DNA of 64,000 nt from Petasospora fabianii. Its lineage: Eukaryota; Ascomycota; Saccharomycetes; Phaffomycetales; Wickerhamomycetaceae. The notes beneath the pieces were generated by a model. That model was not told the DNA's origin. It was given only the letters and a program-made list of their open reading frames with translations, and searched no databases. The stretch is taken from positions 558,001 to 622,000 of the forward strand of contig CP048719.1 in the NCBI GenBank assembly GCA_022641835.1. Direction: 5' to 3'. Shown here in pieces: positions 38,984 through 50,180 of the stretch; position 1 is the first letter of the stretch; each line of letters begins with the position of its first letter. A program made the translations under genes and the position numbers.

Positions 38984-40143
38984 GCTTCTTCCTTTTAGTT
39001 GCTTTGGTCTTCTTGTATGGGTACATGAGTAACTGGTTTGGTTTGTTCGAGGGTATACCTGAATCGAATCATAACAAGATCATTGGTCATTGTCTCACTA
39101 CGAGACTAACGTTGTTGGTGACAGATCTCCAAATGTGATGCTTGAATCTCTCCGTCACTAAGATTTGAGTCAGCTGCTCCTGTTTGCTTTAGAAACAGCT
39201 ATTATATGTGAGTTAGGTTATCTCCTACATGTTGTAAGATGGCTCTGGGTTCTTCATGTACAATACAAGGTTAATATGAAATTGTGGAGAAGCTTTAGCC
39301 CACCGTGCATGATAGTCCTTAGGGGTACTAACATACCTATATCCTTACGAAATGGGTGGTAAAGGTCATTCTCTCTTGCTTATCGACCCAAGTTTAAGGT
39401 GCACATTGGGCTGCATTATTCTGCACTCTTTCTGCAAGAATTAAGTTGATCTTGTTTTGAAATTGACCAAAGAGGAACTTTAGTCCCTTCATCTTTGTCG
39501 CTAAACATGAACCAGCTCCTGTGTATGCAAAGAGTTACCAGTGTACCAGGCTCCTGAAAGAGAGGTCATTTCCACAATATAAGCCATTCGACAACCATAA
39601 AATGCCTCAACATGTCAGTAGTCATGAGCCAGAGTTGTACAAAGGTCAAGGGTTTTGAGATGTGAGGACTCAGCCCATGTACATTCATTAGTTGATAGAC
39701 TATTGAATCGCTCATTGAATCCTTATTCTAGAGATGCTACGTAGATTATATGGTGACTTTTCTTATCCTATGACTCCAAAATTAATCGAAAACTCTTGTA
39801 AGTGCCTCAAGATTTGTCTTCTCCACATTGATTTCCTATGGTGTATCCTCGGTAGTTCAAAGAGATACTCTTAAACCCCCTTTCTCCCCACTTCCTGATC
39901 GCTCAAGAGGGGGACTTTACTCCACTAACTCATGTCTTGGCCCCTCATCTTCTTCTTCACACGTCTTCTTGCGTCCTCCAACGTGCGTAGGCATCCTGCA
40001 CCGCTTATACTGCTTAGTCGATCCATACAGCCCTTGACCCAAGATATCTCGTACACTGACCAGGATAAGTATAAAAAGGGTAGTAGTTCTCACCCCTGTA
40101 TCATCAATTGTTCCTTCTCCTTCCTTCTCAACAAGAGTCCATC
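38984..40143. other. 1.2-kb gap upstream of the secreted hydrolase
   Basis: I see no coding frame with support. A TATAAAAA box is at 40070-40077 and a CT-rich leader runs to the hydrolase ATG. The rest is unremarkable AT-rich DNA. Confidence 0.45.
40070..40077 (+). promoter_or_regulatory. TATA box of the secreted hydrolase gene
   Basis: TATAAAAA stands 67-74 bp before the start codon and is followed by a short pyrimidine-rich leader, a classical arrangement for an inducible secreted enzyme. Confidence 0.55.
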
Positions 40144-41346
40144 ATGCAGCTATTCAGATTTGCCCCAATTCTTCTAGCTATCACCTCTATGGTGGTGGCT
40201 GCCCCAACTGCTATGCCAAAGGGTGTTGACGTCCACATCATTGAAAGAGATGGTGCTCCAGCAGAGATGATTGTGGATGTGCAGAAGAGAGATGCTGCTG
40301 CTAATGCTGCAGCAGAGGCCATTGCTGATAACACTGCAGCTGCTATTCAGAACCTCATTGACCTCTTGAATCCAACAGATTTTGACCTAATCAAATTCTC
40401 TGAAGCATTGATTTCATTCTTTTTCTCTCCAGTCACCCAAATCCTTCCAGCAAGACTCACTGCAGCACTTCTTCCAAAGATCGACCTTGCTGCTAATTTT
40501 GTCATTTCAAAGATCTTCATACCTAATAAAGAAATCCCCGGTTATGGTAAGATATTTGATGCACCAAACGTTGACAATGGAAGAATTGGTTGGTTCGTCG
40601 AGGCTGAGGACAGAACACCAGATGACCCAGTCATATTGTATGCACATGGTGGAGGTTACCTTATTGGGTTTTATCCACTTTTCATTTGGCTCTCAAGTGC
40701 CATCTATTCTGGTCTTGGTAATAACAGACTCTCGATCCTCTTGCTTGACTACACTTTGACCCTTGACAAAGTCTTCCCACAGCAGTTGATTGAATTCACA
40801 GAGACTTTCAACCAGTTGTCCAAGACATCTAATAACATTATCCTCATGGGTGACTCTGCAGGTGGTCACTTGTGTCTTCAATTCCTCAGACATCAAAACT
40901 ACAAGCCATTCTCTGGTGTTGTTGCTGCAAACTCCAGTGCCACTACAACAGGTGGTATCTTCCTCTCCCCATGGGTCAACGTATATCCAGATCCAAATGA
41001 TGGTACTTTTAAAACAAACTACGGTAAAGATTATCTCACTGCAAAACTTATGCAACACGGAACTGAGGTCAACTTGCCAGAACGCTGGATGTACACCGAT
41101 CCCGCTTTCAACATGTATAAGGATGCCATTGACTGGGATTCTTTCCTCCCACCAAAAGTTTTCGTCTCCCGTGGTGAAAATGAGGTGTTGTATGACTCGA
41201 TTGGGAAATGGACAGAACTGGCCGGTTTCGATGGTAACGATACCTTGTTTACTGACCCAGATGGTGTCCATGATTCCGCTATCTTAGTCCAGGAGGATTC
41301 TGATATCATCCCAGAAATCATCACTTACTTGAAGGATATCTTATGA
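40144..41346 (+). CDS. Secreted alpha/beta hydrolase (HSL/steryl-acetyl-hydrolase-like esterase)
   Basis: The chosen ATG gives 400 residues with a signal peptide (MQLFRFAPILLAITSMVVAAP). Earlier in-frame codons would put residues before this peptide. A Lys-Arg at 48-49 (DVQKRDAAA) looks like a Kex2 processing site after a short propeptide. The catalytic domain has HGGG (168-171) as oxyanion hole, the nucleophile elbow GDSAGG with Ser238, and GVHDSAI with His376. This is the signature set of the hormone-sensitive-lipase family, which includes S. cerevisiae Say1, but here without a membrane anchor. The substrate is probably a short acyl or acetyl ester, by inference. A poly(T) tract lies just after the stop. 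Confidence 0.88.
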   Translation: MQLFRFAPILLAITSMVVAAPTAMPKGVDVHIIERDGAPAEMIVDVQKRDAAANAAAEAIADNTAAAIQNLIDLLNPTDFDLIKFSEALISFFFSPVTQILPARLTAALLPKIDLAANFVISKIFIPNKEIPGYGKIFDAPNVDNGRIGWFVEAEDRTPDDPVILYAHGGGYLIGFYPLFIWLSSAIYSGLGNNRLSILLLDYTLTLDKVFPQQLIEFTETFNQLSKTSNNIILMGDSAGGHLCLQFLRHQNYKPFSGVVAANSSATTTGGIFLSPWVNVYPDPNDGTFKTNYGKDYLTAKLMQHGTEVNLPERWMYTDPAFNMYKDAIDWDSFLPPKVFVSRGENEVLYDSIGKWTELAGFDGNDTLFTDPDGVHDSAILVQEDSDIIPEIITYLKDIL

Positions 41347-42432
41347 GATTGCTTGTTTTTTTTTTTTTTTTGAAAGGTAAGATAAATGTAATAAACTGAT
41401 CCTTCCAGGAATTTACTTTTGAAGACCATTAAGTCAAAAAGGGCGCCGTACTCAAACAATGCTTATTTGCATCTAGGTATGATTTGTTCTTCCCAATTAG
41501 GAAATTCTTACCCCACACTCGCGAGCTTCAGGTAGGGAGGACATCGGCTCGAACAATACCATTAAAAGACAGTAAGAACGAAGCCTAGATCCTTATTAAA
41601 TGATTTTAAGTGTAAGAGGTTCCCATGTTTCACCACCTTGACTTGACTTCTGGAGCGAGGGGGCCCCGAAGAGCCCGAGTTGACGGCAGATCTCTTTACC
41701 CCTGAGAAGACATGAAACGTAGAGGCCACATCGTTTTGCTTTCGCCATGGACGAAAGTACTTCGCAGTGGTCAAAAAAGGGGAAAAGGGAAACACTGACG
41801 AAAACTTGAATGGATGGAAGATGGATGTCTTAGTCTCCGTTACCTCCTCGGTTCCAGGGCTTCACACTGTCAGTCCTAGACGGGTATGGCTGGCCAATAA
41901 TACATGCTAAGCTCAACCTTTTTCGAGACTCTCTGATTAAGACTTATACTGCCTTGATAACCTACACACAATGAAACTCCCCCTAAGTCTCTTAGAAATA
42001 TACTTCTGCTGCAAACCTCAACAGTTCTCGTCTAACTAACAATCATGCTGTTGTGCTAGGAGACTACACATTCGTCAACTCCCATCTTGACTCTACTTTC
42101 GAGGCAGAGACCGGGTATTTCTGGATAAAAATATATCTTAAGAAGACTTTCTGTGTGTGTATTATGAAGTCCAGCTAAAAACCAAATGCTGGTAGGACCG
42201 AAGGGAATTGTAATGACCAGTTGAAGATCATGTCCTTGTCGAGAATCAAGTCTGCTTATAGGGAGAGAGCTAATCATCGCGCGACGCGAAATAGGTGGAG
42301 ACGCCAAATCAAGTGAATAATCTCAACTAACCGATTCACTTCATATGAACCGACCGACACTGTAACTCTTTCGAATCATCTATTTCCCGTACAAAGCAGT
42401 AATAAGAAGCGAGCGACCACCATTGTCAAATA
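41347..42432. other. 1.1-kb gap upstream of SET9
   Basis: The gap begins with a 17-nt T run (41355-41371). No ORF with coding character is seen. Near the right end is a GCGCGACGCG motif (about 42280), MCB-like, about 145 bp before the SET9 start. Confidence 0.45.
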
Positions 42433-45400
42433 ATGCCGAGGAAGGGCAAACCGCAGGAGCTCACCTTTACGCAGCTAGCCTCCTGCGATGACTTCATCAC
42501 CCATAACCTCCTCGACAACATACACTACTGGTCCACCTCGAGGAAAGTCAACGCCAATACCTCTATCCCGGAGATCGAACGCAGGGCTGTGGTTCGGCTT
42601 CTCAAGAAGTATGTCATTGATTCACCGAGGCCGTCTGCTAAGGTCGTCGTCGACAAGCTGTTCCAGCACCGGTCAACAAGGCGCTTTATCAAAAAGGCGC
42701 TCCCCACTGTGTCAAACACCAGGGCTTTCAAGGATCTGATGAAGCAGTACATCCAGTCATATCTCCCTGACTGTGGCTTCGAGGTTTCTGTCACAGACAG
42801 ATTTTCCCGTAGAACAGGTGGACTTGAAGGCTGCGTCGTTGCCAGACAGAACTTTGAGTGTGGTGTTAAAGTTAAGTATCTCACTGGATCCATCGCTTTA
42901 TTGACACCAGAAGAGGAGGAAAATCTTAGATCAGACCTTTCAGTCATCACTGTACCTCGTCTTGGAGGCACTTTTCTCATGCTTGGCCCTTGCAGATTCG
43001 TCAACCACAACTGTTCGCCCAATGCCAAGATCAGTGGGAAACCCGGTGGTGGTACAGAGATCATCACAACGAGGCGTATTCTCCCAGGTGAGGAAATCAC
43101 TGTGTCGTATTCAAAGGATTACTTTGGTCCAGGGAATAAACACTGTCTCTGCTCTTCATGTGAGGAAAAGAACAAGGGAGGTTACGCCCCTAACCGAAGA
43201 CGAGACTTTCCAGATGATGTTCCACTGATTGAGCTCTCCAGTGATGAAGAAGAAGATGATGATGATGAAAAGGAGGCACAAGTGATGGATGTGGCCTACG
43301 ACTCTGCTAAAGATGACGATGATGATGATGATGATCATGAAACCAGCCCAGATCTTGGAAGTGACGCTCCGATCAGCTCTGATGAGGATGAAGAGATGCC
43401 AATCTTGACGCAAAAGAGGAAACTCCCCACCCTTGGTGAGATACACCAGATACATAACAAGACACAAAATACTCTTCTCAAGGCCCTGGAGATGGAACTT
43501 GTTCCTGAAATATGGACACCAAATGGGCCCGGCAAAAAAGTTGGTGGAAGAACACTACGACAAAGAAGTTCACTTCCAAGAGACATGACCAATGCTACCA
43601 TGACAATACTTGACATCTGTGAGCCAGACCGTTCCATTGATTCTCTTGCCTTGGTTGCACAGCCGGGATATTCGACCATTCTTAAGAGACGTTCTAAGAT
43701 TCGTACTCTCCATAAGCTTTACATGGTGGGGCCATACTCCAACTTTGGTGACTTGAATGTGGAGAAGTTTAAGAATATATTTGACTGTTTAAATTGTGGT
43801 GTCTACTTCTATATCAACACACAGCACAAATACAAGGAGTACTGTCCCAGATGCGTTCGTCACCAACTGTTATATGAGCTCGCTTGGCCAGATACTGAGC
43901 TCAATGAAGGCAGTGCCTCGCTTGCATTGAGGCTGGAGGTCAACCGTGCTTCTATTGCCGAGTTGATTGAAATGTACGGAATGGATGCATACAACATTAC
44001 CATGAGCCTTCTAGGCGCCTCCTCGGGTGACTTTTCAAGCTCCAGAGATGTGACACCAGTTGAGAAGACACCAGGTGCCGCCTTGGGTGATCACATTGTT
44101 GATTCTGATGAGATTACTTCCGATTCAGAGTCAGAGAAGAACAACACACCACAACAGGTGACAGTCAAACGCAGAAGTATAAAGTCCGAAGTTGGTGCAG
44201 ATGATGATACGAGTGACTCTGACGATGACTATGACGATTTTGTTCCATCTTTCAACTGTATGGGCATCAGACCTCTATCACAGCCGATGAAGGCACTTCC
44301 ACCACCTCCGAACAACCAAATAGCTGAAATGTCACTTAAGTGGATCTCTGACCTTCGATCACGCTCGAGTCCATCTACACCAGAAGTGATCTCTCGTCAG
44401 AGTAAACCTGTATCCTCACTGGTCAAGAACTTCTCCAGACTCTCTGCTCCAGTGTCAGGTCTCTCATCACCCAGTACCCCGTCATCCCCATCCTCTTACT
44501 CCCAAACAGTTAAACCAAAGCCTGAAGCAGCTATACAACCCGGAAGTCCACCAAGGTCACAACAGGTTGGTAATGGTCGTTCATCTCGTGTCTTACGCAC
44601 TGTAGATGGTGAGCTCAAGTTTGCCAGACTCGTCAAACTCGGGAGTAACAAACTCAGAGAAGTGGCACTGTATCGAACCTCTGATAACATTTTAACCAAC
44701 GATCCAGAGAATCCAGTTGAAATCTCGGATGATGATGATCATGATTCCACCGATGGTGAGAAGGTCAACGAAACCTCTCGAAGTTTTGAAAGCCATGTGT
44801 CTTCATTAACACCCTCTACGGGTCATAATACTCACAAAAGACTACTCAAAGATGAGTTCGAATCCTCTTATCTACCACCAGGTCAATCTTGTCAGGATTC
44901 ACGCGGCTTGAATACTCACCGTGTCTCCAGCACGCCAAGTAAGAAACGCAAAGTGTCACTCAAGACCACACATTCACCAACGCAAGCGGGTTCTTGTGTT
45001 ATCAAACCTGAAAGCTCATTATTGGAATCACCGCAAACTCCATCCACTAAAGGCGATGTACTACATAAGGGGAGTCTCAAAGAGCTCTCTGAGAGGAGTG
45101 ATACCGGTTACAGAACACCAAAGGCGGTCACGAGCACTGAAGTCATCACTACAACGCGCACCATCACCAGCCAGCTTGTCTACAGCGATGATGAGGCGTC
45201 TCAGGGTTTGACACAAGATGATTACGCTCCAGACACACAGAGCAGTAATGGTTATGAATTGAAAAAGACTGAACCAGTCCGGGAGAAGTTGTTTGTGAAA
45301 ACAACACAGCAGAAGAAGAACACTAGTAAAACTTTACTGGATGGTACTATCAACATGGATAAGTCGATGGAGAAGGATATACAGAACTCTGAGTATTGTG

Positions 45401-45513
45401 GGAAGCTTGAAAAAAGTACAAACACAAGCGAGAGTAAGGATGCTGTGATTTCGCTTTCGTCAGAAAGTGATGAGAGTGATGATGAGGTGATCCTTCTTCG
45501 TTTAAATCGATGA
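42433..45513 (+). CDS. SET9: Set9-type histone H4-K20 methyltransferase
   Basis: The 1026-residue protein starts MPRKGKPQELTFTQLASCDDFITHNLLDNI, the N-terminal helical region typical of Set9/Suv4-20. The SET domain spans about residues 112-232: RFVNHNCSPNAKI (NHNC at 191-194, cofactor and knot) and ILPGEEITVSYSKDYFG with the catalytic Tyr. The post-SET zinc ligands CLCSSC (238-243) follow. A second Cys cluster (CLNCGVYF...YCPRC, about residues 455-475) resembles a zinc ribbon. The remainder is acidic and Ser/Pro-rich with many SDDE motifs and a terminal ISLSSESDESDDEVILL, SUMO-interaction-like. Set9 methylates H4K20 in fission yeast for DNA-damage checkpoint signalling. I believe S. cerevisiae lacks it. 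Confidence 0.9.
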   Translation: MPRKGKPQELTFTQLASCDDFITHNLLDNIHYWSTSRKVNANTSIPEIERRAVVRLLKKYVIDSPRPSAKVVVDKLFQHRSTRRFIKKALPTVSNTRAFKDLMKQYIQSYLPDCGFEVSVTDRFSRRTGGLEGCVVARQNFECGVKVKYLTGSIALLTPEEEENLRSDLSVITVPRLGGTFLMLGPCRFVNHNCSPNAKISGKPGGGTEIITTRRILPGEEITVSYSKDYFGPGNKHCLCSSCEEKNKGGYAPNRRRDFPDDVPLIELSSDEEEDDDDEKEAQVMDVAYDSAKDDDDDDDDHETSPDLGSDAPISSDEDEEMPILTQKRKLPTLGEIHQIHNKTQNTLLKALEMELVPEIWTPNGPGKKVGGRTLRQRSSLPRDMTNATMTILDICEPDRSIDSLALVAQPGYSTILKRRSKIRTLHKLYMVGPYSNFGDLNVEKFKNIFDCLNCGVYFYINTQHKYKEYCPRCVRHQLLYELAWPDTELNEGSASLALRLEVNRASIAELIEMYGMDAYNITMSLLGASSGDFSSSRDVTPVEKTPGAALGDHIVDSDEITSDSESEKNNTPQQVTVKRRSIKSEVGADDDTSDSDDDYDDFVPSFNCMGIRPLSQPMKALPPPPNNQIAEMSLKWISDLRSRSSPSTPEVISRQSKPVSSLVKNFSRLSAPVSGLSSPSTPSSPSSYSQTVKPKPEAAIQPGSPPRSQQVGNGRSSRVLRTVDGELKFARLVKLGSNKLREVALYRTSDNILTNDPENPVEISDDDDHDSTDGEKVNETSRSFESHVSSLTPSTGHNTHKRLLKDEFESSYLPPGQSCQDSRGLNTHRVSSTPSKKRKVSLKTTHSPTQAGSCVIKPESSLLESPQTPSTKGDVLHKGSLKELSERSDTGYRTPKAVTSTEVITTTRTITSQLVYSDDEASQGLTQDDYAPDTQSSNGYELKKTEPVREKLFVKTTQQKKNTSKTLLDGTINMDKSMEKDIQNSEYCGKLEKSTNTSESKDAVISLSSESDESDDEVILLRLNR

Positions 45514-45784
45514 TCTTACGATTACCAACGACTATGTATTATATTGCAGCATTTAATGAGTAATGTCTATTTGAATTAGGATGTAGTAATGTCGAGCCTT
45601 GGCTTGTGACTTCTACAAAATTGAATGAGATATGTAAGTTTCATCAAAAGCAAGACGTGCACTAGGTCACAACGAATCGAAAACTGAAAGACCGTTGGTT
45701 CTATTAACAGCGGCCAAACTACATACACTTAGCATTGGGGTTTTCATAATGATCAACAATGAGAACTCACACAAATTGCACAAC

Positions 45785-46434
45785 TTACAAACCCTTACCG
45801 TAGTTACCCTCCTCGAAGAAGGCAAAGATGATAGCGACAATCTTCTCCAAGGCGGCCAACCACTCGTTGAGCTGGGTCAACACCTTCTGCTGATCCTCAC
45901 CGAGCTTGGCGAAGAAGTCCTTTCTGTATGGGCAAGCCTTCATTGCGAGCTTGAACACTGGCTTGACGACAAAACTGTGGTACTTAGACAAAGTCTTACC
46001 ATAGGCATCGGTGAAGGTCTTAACCAGCTCGAGGTCTGGGTTGTCAACGGTCTCTCTCATGGCCTGAGCAGTGAATTGCAACCCACGGGATAACCACAAG
46101 AGACCCTGGGTGGCCTTGGTGGCCTTCTCAGCCTTCTCGTTGATAACGAGGTCTTGGAGGTTGGACGACTTGTCTGGGGTGGCCAGGAGACGAGCACGGA
46201 TCTTGTCGACATTACCCTTCAAGTCGTTCTGAACGACAGTAAAGGCAGAGGAACCGAGGAGGTCTTGAAAGTTGAGTTAGTAAGTGATGAGCCGAAGAGA
46301 GAGACGCGATGGAACATACCGAACAACTTGATGAGACCCTCTGTCGCCTCGAGAAACTCAGAGGTGGAGATCTTGGAGTCGGTGATTGGCACCTCGGTGA
46401 AGGACTTCTTCTGCTGGTCAAAGAATGTGGACAT
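45785..46434 (-). CDS. Glycolipid transfer protein (GLTP fold), one intron
   Basis: Exon 1 is 46320-46434 and exon 2 is 45785-46263. The 56-nt intron has donor GTATGT, branch TACTAAC and acceptor AAG, and gives a 197-residue protein in frame. The splice joins GLIKLF to DLLGSSAFTVVQNDLKGNVDK. GLTP headgroup residues are visible: D52, N56 and K59 (NDxxGNxxK), W95 (TQGLLWLSRGLQFT) and H134 (LSKYHSFVVKPVFKLAMKACPYRKDF). The whole chain is one all-helical GLTP domain, like the fungal HET-C2 proteins. Such proteins move glycosylceramides or related sphingolipids between membranes. It is convergent with SET9. Confidence 0.92.
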
Positions 46435-46853
46435 GCTGGGACTGGTGAAATGGAGGGGTATATCCTTAACCGTGAGTGTGTCTGAAGACTATATGTTACT
46501 GGAATTTCGTCGCGTCAACGTTTATTATATGTTTACTTTTTCGAGACCCCATATGTGGCGCGTACCGCGTCATAAGCCTCGAGCACCGCCTCACTCACTA
46601 GAACGGGACTTTCTAGTGGTGTGTATACTGTTTGTTTGGTCAAAAGTGATTCCTTTTATCACATTGTTGATCCAAATATATCACCCCTTCACTGGGCCCT
46701 AGAAGTTTCTAGACCGATAAGACATTTTTGGTGAAGCTGCAGTGTTTCACTTTGATCAGGGTTTGGTCTTCAAAATCTAACCTCTACCCTTCAAGATTGA
46801 ATCAGCAAGTGACACTATTAACATAATATAACATGCATTTCATGATTCGTTAA
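46435..46853. other. Gap between GLTP gene start and ESF1 stop
   Basis: This 419-bp region is the GLTP promoter plus ESF1 3' flank. No further feature is evident. Confidence 0.45.
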
Positions 46854-48758
46854 TCACTTCTTCCCACCCTTGGATTTTCTCTTGATCTTCTGCGCCAAAG
46901 ACTTGACATCCTCACCGGCACTCGGCGTAACATCGTCGTGCTTTCTCTTCTTCTGCTTGTCGTTCTTCTTGTCATCTCTCTTTTGATCACGACGCTTGTT
47001 TCTCTCCTCAATGATCTTCTTCATACCACTAGTCTTTTGGAACTCAGGCTGAGATGGGTCGATAGCAAAGTCGTGCTCGGTGAACACCTCCTTGAATCTG
47101 GAATCATCAAGATCAACCTTGAAGTCATCCTCGATGATCTTGTTGTTGTCTCTGTGCTTGGACTTCTTGCCCTTCTCCTTCTCTGAGCGCACAAGCTCCT
47201 TCAGTGTGAAATGTCCCTTATCATCATCATCCATGGTGATGAGCTCTAACTCAGCCTTACTCTTTTCATCGATATTAGCACCCTTACCCTTCTTAGCATC
47301 CTTCTTACCAGTCTTCTTCTCCTCAATAGCTTGCTTCTTCATCTCCTTAAGTTTTTCCTTTCTGGCTTTACGACGCTCCTTGGCCTTTCTCTTAAGCTTA
47401 TCAATCGTACTCTCGTCTTCACCTTCGGCTCTCTCCTCAGTGTTTCCACCAGCAGCCTCTGGAGTGAAAGTGATCTCAACACCAGTCTCATCATCATCAT
47501 CACCACCAGTGGCAAAAATATCCTTATTACCAATCTTCGTACTCGACTTGACAAGGTTTTTGTACTTGTTCTTCAGATCCTCTGTGCCTTCTTCCTCAGA
47601 ATCGGAGTTGTCAGAAGCAAGATAAGCTTTGAAGTCCATGTCATCGAGCTCTCTCTGAGAGAAGGACTTAGAACTCAACTTCACACGATCAGCTGGTGTC
47701 TCATCCCATGTGAGCTTAACCTTGGAGTGCTGAAGAGCATCAGTGACAAATGTCTCCGGCTTGTAATTCGTTGGGATCTTGGTGCATGTGTCTCTTGGCT
47801 CGTCGTCATCAAAGTCCATCTCGTCTGGGATGAATCTAAGGTCAAAGAAGTTGGCGGTAGACTCGTACTCTGTACCATCAACGTTGTCATAGATGGCCTT
47901 GGAGGTCTCGACAGAGTCACATGTTACCACAGCGTAGTAATATCTGAGTCTTTGAAGTTGGTAGCGACGAAGGGACTTGGAATCATAGTCTTCCTTACCA
48001 TCACCCTCCTCGATGATATCTTTAATGTCGAGCTCACGATCAGAGTCTTCATCGTCACTGACTTGCTTCTTCTTAAATAAGTCTCTTGGTGGTCCTTCAA
48101 CTTCTTCTCTTTGCATTCTCTCCTTACCAAACTCAGATGGGTAGATAGAAACTGATTCGATCAATCCACTTGTTGGAACAAATGACTGGAATGTGGCAAA
48201 GAGATCATGAGACTTGACGTGGTCCCAGTCCATGTTCACAACGGCAAATCTACGAGAAGGCTCACCTTGCTCAGGTTTACTCTCCTCAAGCTCAATTTCG
48301 GAATCTTCATCTTCAACTTCGGATTCCTCATCGGAAGAGGACTCTTCATCAGATGATGACTCAACATCAGAAGCAATATCACCACCACGAGCACGATCGA
48401 GAATAGCAGTGGCAGCATCTTCCTCTTCGTCTTCTTCACTCTCTTCCTCTTCTTCGTCTTCTTCCTCTTCTTCCTCACTTCCACTTTCACTCTCATCAGA
48501 CTCACCCTCCTTCTCAAAATAGTTATCAAAATCATCCTCATCAACATCCTTGGCCTTTCTACCATACTTGTCAACTCTAGCTTTGGATTTATTCATCACC
48601 ATATCAGACTTGGAGAAACGATCATCAACTTTAACCTTGAAGTCCTTCTTACTAGGCAAACGGAAACGTGGGTCCGAATGCACCGCTTTGAAACGGTCAT
48701 CCTTAGTGATGGCCTTGTTATTTGTTGGCTTACTAGCCTTCTTATCTCCCTTAGCCAT
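46854..48758 (-). CDS. ESF1: Esf1 pre-rRNA processing factor
   Basis: The 634-residue protein (S. cerevisiae Esf1 628) starts MAKGDKKASKPTNNKAITKDDRFKAVHSDPRFRLP, the conserved Esf1 opening, then FSKSDMVMNKSKARVDKYGRK. A long acidic stretch (about 85-160) is followed by a central RRM-like region (RFAVVNMDWDHVKSHDLFATFQSF; YYYAVVTCDS). Lys/Glu-rich coils lead to a NUC153 motif near residues 550-577 (DDSRFKEVFTEHDFAIDPSQPEF) and a basic tail. Esf1 binds U3 and the early 90S pre-ribosome and is needed for 18S rRNA production in the nucleolus. An RRPE/PAC-like pair precedes the gene. Confidence 0.95.
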   Translation of the reverse strand: MAKGDKKASKPTNNKAITKDDRFKAVHSDPRFRLPSKKDFKVKVDDRFSKSDMVMNKSKARVDKYGRKAKDVDEDDFDNYFEKEGESDESESGSEEEEEEDEEEEESEEDEEEDAATAILDRARGGDIASDVESSSDEESSSDEESEVEDEDSEIELEESKPEQGEPSRRFAVVNMDWDHVKSHDLFATFQSFVPTSGLIESVSIYPSEFGKERMQREEVEGPPRDLFKKKQVSDDEDSDRELDIKDIIEEGDGKEDYDSKSLRRYQLQRLRYYYAVVTCDSVETSKAIYDNVDGTEYESTANFFDLRFIPDEMDFDDDEPRDTCTKIPTNYKPETFVTDALQHSKVKLTWDETPADRVKLSSKSFSQRELDDMDFKAYLASDNSDSEEEGTEDLKNKYKNLVKSSTKIGNKDIFATGGDDDDETGVEITFTPEAAGGNTEERAEGEDESTIDKLKRKAKERRKARKEKLKEMKKQAIEEKKTGKKDAKKGKGANIDEKSKAELELITMDDDDKGHFTLKELVRSEKEKGKKSKHRDNNKIIEDDFKVDLDDSRFKEVFTEHDFAIDPSQPEFQKTSGMKKIIEERNKRRDQKRDDKKNDKQKKRKHDDVTPSAGEDVKSLAQKIKRKSKGGKK

Positions 48759-48836
48759 TGTGGTGGATATTTTGTTGGGTGATTGAGTGAGACTTTATTG
48801 TGTCCTCTAAAGATGTTGTGAAGAGTTTAAGCTGCC

Positions 48837-48859
48837 AAAATTTTTAAGGCGGAGATGAG
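48837..48859 (-). promoter_or_regulatory. RRPE-like and PAC-like elements of ESF1
   Basis: Upstream of ESF1 are TAAAAATTTT (minus-strand reading of 48837-48846), close to the RRPE core, and GATGAG (48854-48859), the PAC core. They lie about 80-100 bp before the ATG and 7 bp apart, the standard pairing in ribosome-biogenesis promoters. Confidence 0.6.
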
Positions 48860-48975
48860 GAGTGCGCGAACCAGGAGGGGTCGATTATGTAAGCTCCATG
48901 TAAAATCTTCTGTACTAATAGATGTATATTTACTTCTTCTAATATTTACACCTGTATCTAAGTGTTACTACCTAG

Positions 48976-50180
48976 CTAGTTGAAAGAGAGGAAAGCGCTT
49001 TCAAGATCAGCAATCAAGTCATCTGGGTCTTCACCACCAATTGAGACCCTGATTAGCGTCTGGTCAACATATGGGTCAGTAACGGCTCTCCACTCAATCA
49101 ATGATTCCAAGCCACCTAGAGAGGTAGCATGATGGAAGAGTTTCAAACGAGATGGAAGGTTCTTAGCAGTCTCCTTAGAATCAACGTTAAGAGCAAAGAC
49201 TGGACCGTACCCATTTGGAAGCTGTTCCTTAACGAATGGCTCAGTCTGCAACGATGAGTGATGCAGTTCCTTGAGCACTTTGAATCTGTGTTTGTTGTCA
49301 CGAAGGAAAGTGACCACTTTGAGAGCGTTCTCTGATTGTCTCTTGATTCTCAGGTCATAAGATCTAAGAGATCTGAGAAGAAGGTAGGCCTCTAAGTTAG
49401 CAATGTTGGTTCCCAAGTACATTCTGTCATCAATGAGCTGCTTCTTGATTGCACGATCTTTGACACATAGCACACCGGCAAGTAGATCAGAGTGACCACC
49501 AAAATACTTCGTAGCAGAGTGCATGATGATATCAGCGCCGAATTTGAATGGATCCTGGAGTGGTGGTGGAGCAAATGTGGAATCTACCGAGAGAAGAGCA
49601 CCTTTAGCATGAGCTTTCTCAGCAAACCATTTAATGTCCTTTGAATATCCCTCAGGGTTGACGGGAGTCTCAATGTGAACAAGGTCACCTGGTTGAAGCT
49701 TGTCCAAGTCCTCTTCAGAGTACGACAACTGCTTGAGACCAAAGTTTCTTGTGTGGATATCAAGGATCTTGCGCACCCCATGATAGCATGGGCCAACAGC
49801 GACCTGCTTCGGGTTGAAATGGGTCATGATGGCATTGAATACGGCAAGACCACTCGAGTAGATGACACTTGGCCCGCCAAGGATCTGTTCAAACACTTCT
49901 TCAATTCTTACTGCATTTGGGTGATTCAATCTTGAGTACACATAGTCATCCTCAGGGTATCCATCTGGGAGATCTGCAACAGCATGAAGCAGCTCTGGCT
50001 CCTTTGGATACCTGAATGTTGTGGACACATTGATTGGTGTAACTATTGAAGGTTAGTATCATAAGTTCCTTTAAGCAGGTGTAATGTCCGGGGTACTGCA
50101 TGGACATAATACTCACCAATGTCCGGCACTCTACTCTTAGAGTCGTCCGCGTGGATGAGCTTAGTTGAGAATCCTGGCAT
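48976..50180 (-). CDS. Cystathionine gamma-synthase/lyase family PLP enzyme (YHR112C-like), copy 1, one intron
   Basis: Exon 1 is 50117-50180 ([21 protein letters not shown] plus one base) and exon 2 is 48976-50042. The 74-nt intron has GTGAGT, TACTAAC and TAG, and gives a 376-residue protein. Family marks are [11 protein letters not shown]-like [31 protein letters not shown], the [11 protein letters not shown] segment and the PLP-binding lysine K200 in [12 protein letters not shown]. The closest relative I recall is S. cerevisiae YHR112C, a transsulfuration-family protein of unclear substrate. The second copy lies 223 bp upstream in the same orientation with an identical intron position. A TCACGTG Cbf1-like site 131 bp upstream fits sulfur-pathway regulation. 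Confidence 0.9.
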
